The notes beneath the pieces were generated by a model. The model searched no databases, had not been told where the DNA came from, and worked only from the letters and a program-made list of their open reading frames with translations. A program made the position numbers and the translations under genes. A stretch of 64,000 nt of DNA from Oerskovia douganii (GTDB lineage: Bacteria; Actinomycetota; Actinomycetes; Actinomycetales; Cellulomonadaceae): assembly GCF_015142735.1 (NCBI RefSeq), contig NZ_JACSPN010000018.1, forward strand, positions 1 to 64,000, written 5' to 3'. This document shows, piece after piece, positions 17,301 through 25,531 of this stretch. The stretch's first letter is position 1, and each line of letters opens with the position of its first letter.

Positions 17301-20300
17301 TCAGTACTCCACTTCCTGGTTGCGCCGACGGATGACCGTGTACTCGTCGCGCTGGTTGCCGGTCGGCCCGTAGTAGTTGAAGGCGTAGGTGAGCTGGCCG
17401 TAGCCGCCCAGGAGGTGCGTGGGCTTCATCATGATCATCGTCAGCGCGTTGTGGATGCCCCCTCGTTTGCCCGACGCCTCGGCCTTGGGGACGTCGATGT
17501 TGCGGTCCTTCGAGTGGTACATGTAGACCGTGCCCGTGGGCATGCGGTGCGAGACCACGGCCCTCGCCACGACCACGCCGTTGCGGTTGACCGCCTCGAT
17601 CCAGTCGTTGTCCGCGATGCCCGCGGTCCGCGCGTCCTCCTCCGAGATCCAGATCGTGGGGCCCCCGCGCGAGAGCGCGAGCATGTACGGGTTGTCCTGG
17701 AACTGCGAGTGCATGGACCACTTGGAGTGCGGGGTCAGGTAGCGCACCGTGACCTCGGTCGAGCCGGGCTCGCTGAAGCCCTGGTGCCCGAAGTGCCGGG
17801 CCATGTCGAGCGGCGGCCGGTACACCGGGAGCTGCTCCCCGAGCTCGGTCATCCAGTCGTGGTCGACGAAGAAGTGCTGGCGGCCCGTGAGCGTGTGCCA
17901 CGGCTTGAGCCTCTCGACGTTGACGACGAACGGCGAGTAGCGTCGTCCGCCCTGCTCGGAGCCCGACCACTCGTAGCTCGTGAAGACGTTCTGCGGGCCC
18001 GTGAGGGTCTGGGCGAACGTGACCTGGCGGTCGTGGTTCTCCTCGGCGAGGTCCGCGAGCGGCTTGCCGACCCGCTTCTCGAGGGCCTTGAAGCCCGCGA
18101 CCGAGACCGCTCCGTTGGTCGTGCCCGACAGCGCGAGGATCGCCTCGCAGAAGTGCGCGGCGGTCTCGAGCGAGGGGCGGCCCTTCGCGACGCCGTCCTT
18201 GCGCACGCCGTTGGCCTTCGCGAGGAACTCGACGGCCTGCTCGGGGACCACCGTGACGCCCTTGGTCGTGGTGCCGACCTTCGAGATCAGCGGCCCGACG
18301 GCGCGCATCTTCTCCGCGATCTGGGTGTAGTCGCGCTCGACCACCACGAGGCGCGGCATCGTCACGCCCGGCACGGGCTCGCACTCGCCCTTGCGCCAGT
18401 CGAGGACGACGCCGCCCGGCTGGGCCATCTCGTCGGGGGTGTCGTGCGTGAGCGGCGCCGCGATGACGTCGGTGCGGGTGCCCAGGTGGGTCTTGGCGAG
18501 CTCGGAGACCTTGTCGGCGAGCCCGAGGAACGCGTCGTAGTCGGTCCGGGCCTGCCACGGGGGTGCGATCGCGGCGTTGAGCGCGTGCACGAACGGGTGC
18601 ATGTCCGTGGTCGAGATGTCTTGCTTCTCGTACCAGGTGGCCGCCGGCAGCACGACGTCTGCGAAGAGCGACGTCGAGGTCATGCGGAAGTCGATGTTGG
18701 TCAGCAGGTCGAGCTTGCCCTCGGGGGCCTCGTCCCGCCAGACGACCTCCTCCGGGCGACGCTCGGGCGGGGTCTCGTGCGCCCGCAGGGACGAGTCGGC
18801 GCCGAGCAGGTGCTTGATGAAGTACTCGTTGCCCTTGGCCGAGTTGCCGATGAGGTTGGCGCGCCAGACCGTCAGGACGCGTGGGAAGTTCTGCGGGGCG
18901 TCCGGGTCCTCGACCGCGAACTTGAGGTTCCCGCTGCGCAGCTCGGAGACCACGTGGTCGGCCACGGGCACGCCAGCGGCTGCGGCCTCGTCGCACAGGT
19001 CGAGCGGGTTGCGGTCGAAGCCCGGGTGCGAGGGCGTCCAGCCCATGCGGGCCGCCTGCGTCAGGCAGTCCATCATGCTGCGGTTCTTGAGGGTGCCCGG
19101 CCCCGTCGGGGACGCGAGCTCGTCGGCCCCGAAGCCCTCGTAGCGCCACTGGTCCGTGGCGGTGTACCAGAACGCCGTCCCCGCCATGTGGCGGGTCGGC
19201 CGCTGCCAGTCGAGCGCGAAGCCCATGTGCTGCTGACCCGTCACCGGCCGGGCCTTCTCCTGGCCCACGTAGTGCGCCCAGCCGCCGCCGTTGACGCCCT
19301 GGCACCCCGTGAGGGTCAGGAGCGCGATGAACGTCCGGTAGATGGTGTCCGCGTGGTACCAGTGGTTGGTCCCCGCGCCCATGATGATCATCGACCTGCC
19401 CTTGCTCACCTCGGCGTTGCGCGTGAACTCGCGCGCGATCCGGATGCACTGCTCGGCCGGGACCCCGGTCAGGGACTCCTGCCAGGCGGGGGTCCCGGGC
19501 GACGTCGGGTCGTCGTAGCCCGTGGGCCACGACCCGGGCAGACCGTCGCGACCCACCCCGTACTGGGCCATGAGCAGGTCGAAGACGGTCGTCACGAGAC
19601 GTCCGCCCACGCGGATCGCGGGGACGCCGCGCAGGACCGAGGTCCCGCCCTCGGTCTCCCCCACGTCGAACCGCGGCAGCTCGACGACGACGCCGCGGGC
19701 CTCGGTGCCCGCGTGCGTCAGGCCCAGGAGGCTCAGCGCCGGGTCGTGGTCCTCGAGGTCGAGGTTCCAGCGGCCCACGCCGTCCTCGGTCCACCGGTCG
19801 GCCAGCGTCCCGTTCGGCACGGTGAGCGCGTCGGCGGCCGTGTCGAGGAAGACCGGGCGGAACTCGGGGCGCTCGCCCGTCGCCCCCGCGACGGGCAGCC
19901 CGTCCAGGTCGGCCGCCGTGAGGAACTTGGCGGGCCGGAAGACCGGGGCGGGGGCGCCGTCGGGCCCCGTGGCGTCCGGGGACGCCGAGGACGGAGCCTC
20001 GTCGAGCGTGACCAGGAAGGGCGCGTCGGTGTACGTGCGCGAGTACGCCTCGAAGTACGGGACCTGGCGGTCGCGGTAGAACTCGGTGAGCAGCACGTGG
20101 CCCATGGCCTGCGCGAGCGCGCCGTCCGTGCCGGGGGCGGGCGCGAGCCAGTCGTCCGCGAACTTCACGTTGTCCGCGTAGTCGGGGCTGACCGCGACGA
20201 CCTTGGTGCCCTTGTAGCGGGCCTCGGCCAGGAAGTGCGCGTCGGGCGTGCGCGTCACGGGGACGTTCGAGCCCCACATCATGATGTAGCTCGAGTTCCA

Positions 20301-21065
20301 CCAGTCGCCCGACTCGGGGACGTCGGTCTGGTCGCCCCAGATCTGCGGGCTCGCGGGCGGCAGGTCCGCGTACCAGTCGTAGAAGCTCAGCAGCGTCCCG
20401 CCGATCATCGACAGGAAGCGCGTCCCGACGCCGAAGCTCGCCATCGACATGGCCGGGATCGGGGTGAATCCCACGCAGCGGTCCGGCCCGTACGCCTTGA
20501 TCGTGTAGACGTGGGCCGCGGCCATGATCTCGGTCGCGAGCTCCCAGTCCGCACGGACGAGGCCGCCCTTTCCGCGGGCCTTCTTGTAGAGCGTGGCCTT
20601 GAGCGGGCTCTCGACGACCTCGGCCCACGCGAGCACGGGGTCTCCCAGGCGGCAGCGCGCGTCGAGGTACATGTCGAGCAGGACGCCGCGCACGTAGGGA
20701 TACCGCACGCGCGACGGCGAGTACGTGTACCAGGAGAACGACGCGCCACGAGGACAGCCGCGCGGCTCGTACTCGGGGCTGTCGAGGCCCGTCGTCGGGT
20801 AGTCGGTGCCCTGGTGCTCCCAGGTGATGAGACCGTCCTTGACGTAGACGTCCCACGCGCACGAGCCCGTGCAGTTCACGCCGTGGGTCGAGCGCACCAC
20901 CTTGTCGTGCGCCCAGCGGTCACGGTAGAACCGGTCCCACTCCGAGGGGTCCGTCTCGATCATGGCGTGCGCCGAGTCGAACACCTCGGTCTGCGGGAAG
21001 TGGCTGCGCGTCTTCAGCAGCTTCTTCATCAGGGGCGACATGGTCGCCGGGTCGTCGATCGTCAT
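17301..21065 (-). CDS. narG: Respiratory nitrate reductase alpha subunit
   Basis: A 1254-residue molybdenum enzyme that reduces nitrate to nitrite on the cytoplasmic face of the membrane. The N-terminal FS0 cluster ligands are H61, C65, C69 and C104 (H-x3-C-x3-C-x34-C), and SFYDWYADLPPASPQ contains the Asp that ligates Mo in E. coli NarG. Length matches the family (about 1,230-1,250). It is the first gene of narGHJI-moaEA-moaD. A divergent cysteine-bearing HTH gene starts about 100 bases upstream. Confidence 0.98.
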   Translation of the reverse strand: MTIDDPATMSPLMKKLLKTRSHFPQTEVFDSAHAMIETDPSEWDRFYRDRWAHDKVVRSTHGVNCTGSCAWDVYVKDGLITWEHQGTDYPTTGLDSPEYEPRGCPRGASFSWYTYSPSRVRYPYVRGVLLDMYLDARCRLGDPVLAWAEVVESPLKATLYKKARGKGGLVRADWELATEIMAAAHVYTIKAYGPDRCVGFTPIPAMSMASFGVGTRFLSMIGGTLLSFYDWYADLPPASPQIWGDQTDVPESGDWWNSSYIMMWGSNVPVTRTPDAHFLAEARYKGTKVVAVSPDYADNVKFADDWLAPAPGTDGALAQAMGHVLLTEFYRDRQVPYFEAYSRTYTDAPFLVTLDEAPSSASPDATGPDGAPAPVFRPAKFLTAADLDGLPVAGATGERPEFRPVFLDTAADALTVPNGTLADRWTEDGVGRWNLDLEDHDPALSLLGLTHAGTEARGVVVELPRFDVGETEGGTSVLRGVPAIRVGGRLVTTVFDLLMAQYGVGRDGLPGSWPTGYDDPTSPGTPAWQESLTGVPAEQCIRIAREFTRNAEVSKGRSMIIMGAGTNHWYHADTIYRTFIALLTLTGCQGVNGGGWAHYVGQEKARPVTGQQHMGFALDWQRPTRHMAGTAFWYTATDQWRYEGFGADELASPTGPGTLKNRSMMDCLTQAARMGWTPSHPGFDRNPLDLCDEAAAAGVPVADHVVSELRSGNLKFAVEDPDAPQNFPRVLTVWRANLIGNSAKGNEYFIKHLLGADSSLRAHETPPERRPEEVVWRDEAPEGKLDLLTNIDFRMTSTSLFADVVLPAATWYEKQDISTTDMHPFVHALNAAIAPPWQARTDYDAFLGLADKVSELAKTHLGTRTDVIAAPLTHDTPDEMAQPGGVVLDWRKGECEPVPGVTMPRLVVVERDYTQIAEKMRAVGPLISKVGTTTKGVTVVPEQAVEFLAKANGVRKDGVAKGRPSLETAAHFCEAILALSGTTNGAVSVAGFKALEKRVGKPLADLAEENHDRQVTFAQTLTGPQNVFTSYEWSGSEQGGRRYSPFVVNVERLKPWHTLTGRQHFFVDHDWMTELGEQLPVYRPPLDMARHFGHQGFSEPGSTEVTVRYLTPHSKWSMHSQFQDNPYMLALSRGGPTIWISEEDARTAGIADNDWIEAVNRNGVVVARAVVSHRMPTGTVYMYHSKDRNIDVPKAEASGKRGGIHNALTMIMMKPTHLLGGYGQLTYAFNYYGPTGNQRDEYTVIRRRNQEVEY

Positions 21066-21166
21066 GACGGGTACTCCTCGGGGACAGCGTGGGGGGCGTT
21101 CGTGCGATGGTTGTCGTGGTGAGCACGTCGGCCGGGGGCAGCCGGACGTCTCGACGTCAGTGATCG

Positions 21167-22024
21167 GTGAGCGGGAGGAAGTGGGGCGAGCACGTGCCCA
21201 GACAGCACGTCAACGGTGGTTTCGACGGCACGACCGGTCGCAGCGACCACGGTGGGAGACGGACGCACGTCATCCAGCTGCTGCGCGACTCCAGGGCGCC
21301 GGTGTCCGTCCAGGACATCGCCCAGGAGGTCGGCATCCACCAGAACACCGCGCGGTTCCACCTCGAGGCGCTCGTCGACGCCGGGCTGGCCGAGCGCACC
21401 CAGCAGGCCAGGACGACACCGGGTCGGCCCAAGGTGCTCTACCGGGGCACGCTGCCCAACCAGACGCACGAGCGCGCGCAGGCGTACCGGCTCCTGGCCG
21501 AGGCCCTGACGACCGCGGTCGCCGCCAACGTGCCGGAGGCCGCGACGGTCACGTACTCGGTGGGCCGCAGCTGGGGCAGGAGCCTCACGGAGACTCCCGA
21601 CCCGGGCGAGGCGTACAGCGAGGACGAGGTCTCGGCCCGGCTCGTGTCCAAGCTCGACGCGCTGTGGTTCGCGCCCACCCCGCGGGGTGAGCCGTCCGCG
21701 CACGTCTCCGCGCCCGGCAAGGGCATGGACGCGCTCGTGCTCAACAACTGTCCGTTCGTGGCGACCGCCCGCAGCACCCCGCAGGTCGTGTGCTCGCTGC
21801 ACGCGGGGTTCATCAACGGCACCCTGGCCGAGCTCGGCTCGGAGCTGCGCGCGACGGCCCTCGTGCCGCACTTCGGCGAGCACCACTGCGTCGCACGGCT
21901 CGAGACCGTGACGCCGGGGCGCCACGACGAGACCGTCCCGATCCCGATCCTCGTGACCGGGGGTGCAGGGGGTCCCGGCGCCGCCGGGCCTGCTGCCGCG
22001 AGGCCCGCGCCCGACGCCTGCTGA
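21167..22024 (+). CDS. HTH regulator with C-terminal cysteine cluster (probable nar regulator)
   Basis: A 285-residue regulator. A winged-helix DNA-binding domain spans about 31-95, with recognition region IAQEVGIHQNTARFHLEALV and the wing TPGRPKVLY. The C-terminal half carries conserved-looking NNCPF (C195), PQVVCSLHAG (C209, H212) and HHCVARL (C241), a layout like SufR-type Fe-S repressors. It is divergent from narG and next to narK, so it probably controls both in response to oxygen or NO. Corynebacterium ArnR, an Fe-S repressor of narKGHJI, is a functional precedent; homology to it is not established. Start is uncertain: GTG 21167 or GTG 21194, neither with a clear ribosome site. Confidence 0.85.
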   Translation: MSGRKWGEHVPRQHVNGGFDGTTGRSDHGGRRTHVIQLLRDSRAPVSVQDIAQEVGIHQNTARFHLEALVDAGLAERTQQARTTPGRPKVLYRGTLPNQTHERAQAYRLLAEALTTAVAANVPEAATVTYSVGRSWGRSLTETPDPGEAYSEDEVSARLVSKLDALWFAPTPRGEPSAHVSAPGKGMDALVLNNCPFVATARSTPQVVCSLHAGFINGTLAELGSELRATALVPHFGEHHCVARLETVTPGRHDETVPIPILVTGGAGGPGAAGPAAARPAPDAC

Positions 22025-22071
22025 GCGTCGGGCTGCGGGTCCGCGGGGGTGTGCTGCGGGGGGTCGCACGA

Positions 22072-23415
22072 TCAGCTCTTGGCCTCGGCGCCGGGGCGTG
22101 CGTAGAAGTGCCAGGCGATGCCCGCGCACAGCAGGGCGTAGGCGATGATCCCGCCGAACACCGCCGTCCTCGGCAGGTAGTTGAACAGCATGGAGAACAG
22201 GAACGGTCCGAACGCCGCGATCGCGGCCGTCCAGCCGATCACGCCGCCTGCCTGGCGGGCCGGGAAGATCATGGGCATCTGCTTGAACGTCGCGGCGTTG
22301 CCGACCCCGCAGAAGAAGAAGATCAGGACCATCCCGGTCATGAAGATCGGGAGGCTCGGAATCTGGCCGTCCGCGACCGTGACCTGGCCGAACAGGACGA
22401 GCCCGGCCGAGGCCGCGACGCCGATCCCGGACACCACGGTCCACACGCCGCCGCCGAAGCGGTCGCAGAGCGGCCCCCAGCACATGCGGGCGAGCGAGCC
22501 GACGAGCGCACCGAGGAAGACCCACGTCAGGTACTCGGGGCCGAACTGCTGCTTGAGGAGCATGCCGAACGTGCCGGCGAGCCCGGAGAAGATCCCGAAG
22601 GTCAGGACGTACTCCATGGTCATGAGCCAGGTGTGCTTGTTCTGGAAGATGTCGAACTGCTGCTTGAGGTTGGCCTTGACGGGCACCGACTTGAGCAGGG
22701 TCCACGCGAGCACGACGCCGACGACCGCGAACGGGATGAAGATGAGTCCGGGGTTCTGCAGCCACACCTGGCGCGGCTCGGCGTTCTGCGGGTGCGCGAG
22801 CTGTCCGGCGAGGCCGAACATCCCGAACCCGATGGCCCACGGCACGACGAACTGGACGACCGAGACGCCGAAGTTCCCGATCCCGGCCTGCAGGCCCAGC
22901 GCCGTGCCCTGCTTGCTCTTGGGGAAGAAGTACGACGTCGAGGGCATGTAGCCCGAGAACACGCCACCACCGAGCCCGGCGGCGAGGGCGAGCGCGACGA
23001 GCAGCGCGTAGGAGGGCTGCGTCGGGAGCATCACGACCCAGGTCCACCCGACGAACGGGATGATCATGAGGAGCGCGGACAGCGTCAGCATCTTGCGGGT
23101 GCCGAGCATGGGCGGGAGCATCATCCAGACGATGCGCAGCAGACCGCCCGTCAGGCCGGGCATGGCGAGCAGCCAGTAGGACTGGCTCTCGCTCAGGTCC
23201 CATCCGGTGACCGTGCCGAGCGTGGGGATGAGGGCCCCGGGCAGGTACCAGATGATGAACGCGAGCATGAGGTTGAACGTCGTGACCCAGAGCGTGCTCC
23301 AGGCGACCTTCGAGTCCCAGCGCTGGGGGTCGTTGGGGTCCCAGTCGATCAGGTCGCGGCGCGCGTCGGTGCTCACCTGGTGTGCTGGTCTGGGGGCTAC
23401 GTCGGCTGTGACCAC
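22072..23415 (-). CDS. narK: Nitrate/nitrite transporter NarK
   Basis: A 447-residue major facilitator protein with about 12 transmembrane helices, exchanging nitrate and nitrite for the cytoplasmic reductase. The two Gly-rich nitrate signature regions are visible as GNFGVSVVQFVVPWAIG and FFCGVGNAATFKQMP. The GTG at 23413-23415 has an ACGGAG ribosome site 7 bases upstream. The frame stays open further upstream through low-complexity sequence that is not credible protein. It is separated from narG by the regulator, and is not in a narKGHJI operon. Confidence 0.94.
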   Translation of the reverse strand: MVTADVAPRPAHQVSTDARRDLIDWDPNDPQRWDSKVAWSTLWVTTFNLMLAFIIWYLPGALIPTLGTVTGWDLSESQSYWLLAMPGLTGGLLRIVWMMLPPMLGTRKMLTLSALLMIIPFVGWTWVVMLPTQPSYALLVALALAAGLGGGVFSGYMPSTSYFFPKSKQGTALGLQAGIGNFGVSVVQFVVPWAIGFGMFGLAGQLAHPQNAEPRQVWLQNPGLIFIPFAVVGVVLAWTLLKSVPVKANLKQQFDIFQNKHTWLMTMEYVLTFGIFSGLAGTFGMLLKQQFGPEYLTWVFLGALVGSLARMCWGPLCDRFGGGVWTVVSGIGVAASAGLVLFGQVTVADGQIPSLPIFMTGMVLIFFFCGVGNAATFKQMPMIFPARQAGGVIGWTAAIAAFGPFLFSMLFNYLPRTAVFGGIIAYALLCAGIAWHFYARPGAEAKS

Positions 23416-23488
23416 CGGGTGTCTCCGTCCGAGAGGTGGGGGGGTGTTGGGGCACCCACAACATATGGACGAGATCACTCGTGCGTAC

Positions 23489-23504
23489 CGGGACCTAGGT
23501 CCCG
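23489..23504. promoter_or_regulatory. DosR/DevR-like palindrome upstream of narK
   Basis: The perfect 16-base palindrome CGGGACCTAGGTCCCG contains GGGAC-N4-GTCCC with the same spacing as the DosR/DevR consensus TTSGGGACTWWAGTCCCSAA. It lies 74-89 bases upstream of the narK start. A second pair of half-sites is at 23519-23533. Confidence 0.55.
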
Positions 23505-23518
23505 CCGGAGCGCCCTTG

Positions 23519-23533
23519 GTCCCGAACCGGGAC
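23519..23533. promoter_or_regulatory. Second GTCCC/GGGAC dyad upstream of narK
   Basis: GTCCC and GGGAC half-sites face outward around GAACC. On the minus strand the left half reads TTCGGGACC, a good match to a DosR half-site. The centre is about 30 bases from the first palindrome, close to three helical turns, as expected for cooperating dimers. Confidence 0.4.
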
Positions 23534-23731
23534 ACCGGCCCTCGAGGGGCTCTGACCTGCTCCTTTGCGGGCCCGGGGAGTTGTTTCGGATCAACTCGGG
23601 CGTGCTCGTCCCCCGTGGCCCGGTGGCGCCCGACGGCGGGCCGTCCGAGGCGTGCGGGCGGCGGCGGGGGCGGCGGGTTTCGCCCGAAGAACGGGTCGAT
23701 GGCGGTGCGCGGCACGTCGGTCCCCGGACTT

Positions 23732-23747
23732 TGTGCTTTTCGTCACA
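23732..23747. promoter_or_regulatory. CRP/GlxR-like site upstream of narK
   Basis: TGTGCTTTTCGTCACA matches TGTGA-N6-TCACA with one mismatch. It sits in a locally T-rich patch of a region that otherwise has extreme GC. It is about 320 bases from narK, far for direct activation, but GlxR is known to act on nar genes in Corynebacterium. Confidence 0.45.
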
Positions 23748-23914
23748 ATCGACGTCGTCCGAGGTCAGGAGGCGGGCGCGGCGCCCGCGCGGGTACCGCT
23801 TGCCCGACGGCGCCGCTCACGTCAGGCGGTGCGCTCGCCGTCGCCGAGCGAGGTCCCGAGGCCCCGGCAGGTCATGGAGTCTGGTGTCGACGTGCCGGTC
23901 GTGTGAGCGCGCAG

Positions 23915-24493
23915 CTAGACGTACGGGAGCACTCCACCGGGACATGCCGACACGGTGTACCCCACCGCTCCACCCTCCGTCACGATCGGCTCGCCCCCGG
24001 CGAGCGGGACTCCGATGAAGTAGACCCAGCACATGAGGTCCCCGATCCCCTGCGGATCCCGGGCCGCGTAGTCCAGCTCGCTGCCCCAGACGTGGCAGAA
24101 CGCGGCCTTCTGCTCCTGGAGGTAGTGGTCGACGCATCCGAGACCCACCTCCTGGAGCACCTGGACATCCGTCGACTCAGCGACCACCGCGACATTCGCC
24201 TGGCCGCCCTTGGCTTCCTTGTCGACCGCCACGGAACGCACCATCGACTCGTCGAAGGTCATCGGCTCCGGCTCGGGTTCGACCGGGGCAGGATCCTCTT
24301 CTGGAGCCGCTTCCTCGGGGGTGGGGGCGGGTGGGAGGTCAGCCCCGTCGGGCATGGGGCCGGCTGCCTCGCCCGGCGACTCTCCCGCCGACGACGACGC
24401 CGGTCCAGGCACGTCGCCAGCCTCCGTCGAAGCGCACCCTCCCAGGACGAGGAGGGACAGAACAACGAGGGAAACCACCCGGGGAGTCGTCAC
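23915..24493 (-). CDS. Putative secreted lipoprotein
   Basis: A 192-residue protein with a lipoprotein signal peptide: hydrophobic VVSLVVLSLLVLGGCAS, with the lipobox LGGC as cleavage site. Next comes a Pro/Glu/Ala-rich linker (about residues 23-75) that would span the wall, then a compact domain of about 110 residues with four cysteines, including LGCVDHY, AFCHVW, LMCWVY and SACPGG, perhaps two disulfides. I do not recognise the domain. The GTG at 24491-24493 lacks a ribosome site. Single gene. Confidence 0.75.
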   Translation of the reverse strand: MTTPRVVSLVVLSLLVLGGCASTEAGDVPGPASSSAGESPGEAAGPMPDGADLPPAPTPEEAAPEEDPAPVEPEPEPMTFDESMVRSVAVDKEAKGGQANVAVVAESTDVQVLQEVGLGCVDHYLQEQKAAFCHVWGSELDYAARDPQGIGDLMCWVYFIGVPLAGGEPIVTEGGAVGYTVSACPGGVLPYV

Positions 24494-24540
24494 GGTGCCA
24501 TCCTGGCCTAACCGCGGCACGCGAGGCCAGGCCCAGGATC

Positions 24541-25392
24541 TCAGGCCCGTGTCGCCCAGAACACCACCGCGGCGCTCGCCGCGACGTTGAGCGAGTCCAC
24601 TCCCCCGGCCATCGGGATCTTCACGACGTGGTCGACGGCCGCCAGCGTCGAGCGTTGGAGCCCGTGCCCCTCGGTCCCGAACACGAACGCCGACCTCTCG
24701 TCCCCCCGTGCGACGTACTCGTCGAGCGTCAGCGAGTCGTCCGACAGCGCGAGCGCCGCGACCGTGAACCCGTGCTCGCGCAGCTCCTCGACGCCGCCCG
24801 GCCACGACTCGAGCCGCGTCCACGGCACCTGGAACACCGTCCCCATCGAGACGCGGACGCTGCGCCGGTACAGCGGGTCCGAGCACCGCGGCGACACCAG
24901 CACGGCGTCCACGCCCAGGCCCGCCGCGCCCCGGAAGATCGCGCCCACGTTGGTGTGGTCGACGATGTCCTCGAGCACGGCCACACGCCGCGCCCCCTGC
25001 CCGTCGCGGGCTGTGGTGAGCAGCTCGTGCACGCTCGGCAGGACCGGGCGGTGCATCGCGGACAGTGCGCCGCGGTGCAGGTTGAACCCGGTGATCGACT
25101 CCAGGACGGCGGGTTCGGCGACGTACACGGGCACGGGCTCGCCCGTGCCGCCGGGCCCGTCGTCCAGCCCGACGGCGGAGATCGCCTCCTCGAGGCCGGG
25201 GAGCCACTTCTCGGCCATGAGGAACGACCGCGGCCGGTGCCCGGCACGGAGCGCACGGTGGATCACCGTGGTGCTCTCAGCGATGTACATGCCCTTCTCC
25301 GGCTCGTTCTTCGAGCGGAGCTCGACGTCCGTGAGGTTGGTGTAGTCGGCGAGGCGCGGGTCGGCCGGGTCGGTCACGTGGATGATCTGCAC
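24541..25392 (-). CDS. TrmH/SpoU family RNA 2'-O-methyltransferase
   Basis: A 283-residue SAM-dependent RNA methyltransferase of the SPOUT class. An N-terminal RNA-binding region (about 1-110) precedes the catalytic domain with motif 1 VAVLEDIVDHTNVGAIFRGA, motif 2 AFVFGTEGHGL and motif 3 IPMAGGVDSLNVAASAAVVF. These fit rRNA/tRNA ribose methylases. I chose GTG 25392, with GGGAG 9 bases before it. The target nucleotide cannot be read from sequence. Confidence 0.92.
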   Translation of the reverse strand: MQIIHVTDPADPRLADYTNLTDVELRSKNEPEKGMYIAESTTVIHRALRAGHRPRSFLMAEKWLPGLEEAISAVGLDDGPGGTGEPVPVYVAEPAVLESITGFNLHRGALSAMHRPVLPSVHELLTTARDGQGARRVAVLEDIVDHTNVGAIFRGAAGLGVDAVLVSPRCSDPLYRRSVRVSMGTVFQVPWTRLESWPGGVEELREHGFTVAALALSDDSLTLDEYVARGDERSAFVFGTEGHGLQRSTLAAVDHVVKIPMAGGVDSLNVAASAAVVFWATRA

Positions 25393-25450
25393 GCTCAGAT
25401 TCTCCCGCACCCACGGCGGGGGTCCGCAGCGGGCCCCTGCCCGCCCCGGT

Positions 25451-25531
25451 GCCGAGCACGAGGTTGCGGTCGTTCTGACGGCATTCGCGACCTCAACCTC
25501 GTGGTCGAGCGCGCGGAACCTCGTGCTCGGC
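25451..25531. repeat. 15-bp inverted repeat across the 3' end of the GT2-GtrA gene
   Basis: gccgagcacgaggtt at 25451-25465 is the exact reverse complement of 25517-25531, with 51 bases between. The right arm lies inside the last codons of the glycosyltransferase gene and the left arm beyond its stop. A copy of aacctcgtg is also repeated at 25495-25503 and 25517-25525. The structure may terminate transcription or protect the 3' end. Confidence 0.6.

Larger units (their letters stand above)
23416..23914. other. Long intergenic region upstream of narK
   Basis: A 499-base stretch with no convincing gene. Short open frames on the plus strand are Arg/Ala/Gly-rich and look like GC artefacts. Because the flanking lipoprotein gene also lies on the minus strand and ends here, this region can serve only narK. 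It holds two GGGAC/GTCCC dyads near narK and a CRP-like site further out (listed separately), as well as a local T-rich patch near 23730-23750. Confidence 0.6.

Noticed and set aside
17088-21122. A 1344-codon open frame on the plus strand across narG
   Set aside because: It is antisense to narG, whose motifs are unmistakable. High GC in third positions of narG removes stops from the opposite frame. The predicted protein is Arg/His/Asp/Val-rich low complexity.
23565-23906. A 113-codon plus-strand frame in the narK upstream region
   Set aside because: Composition is Arg/Ala/Gly-rich, no ribosome site, no recognisable motif, and it crosses the likely regulatory sites.
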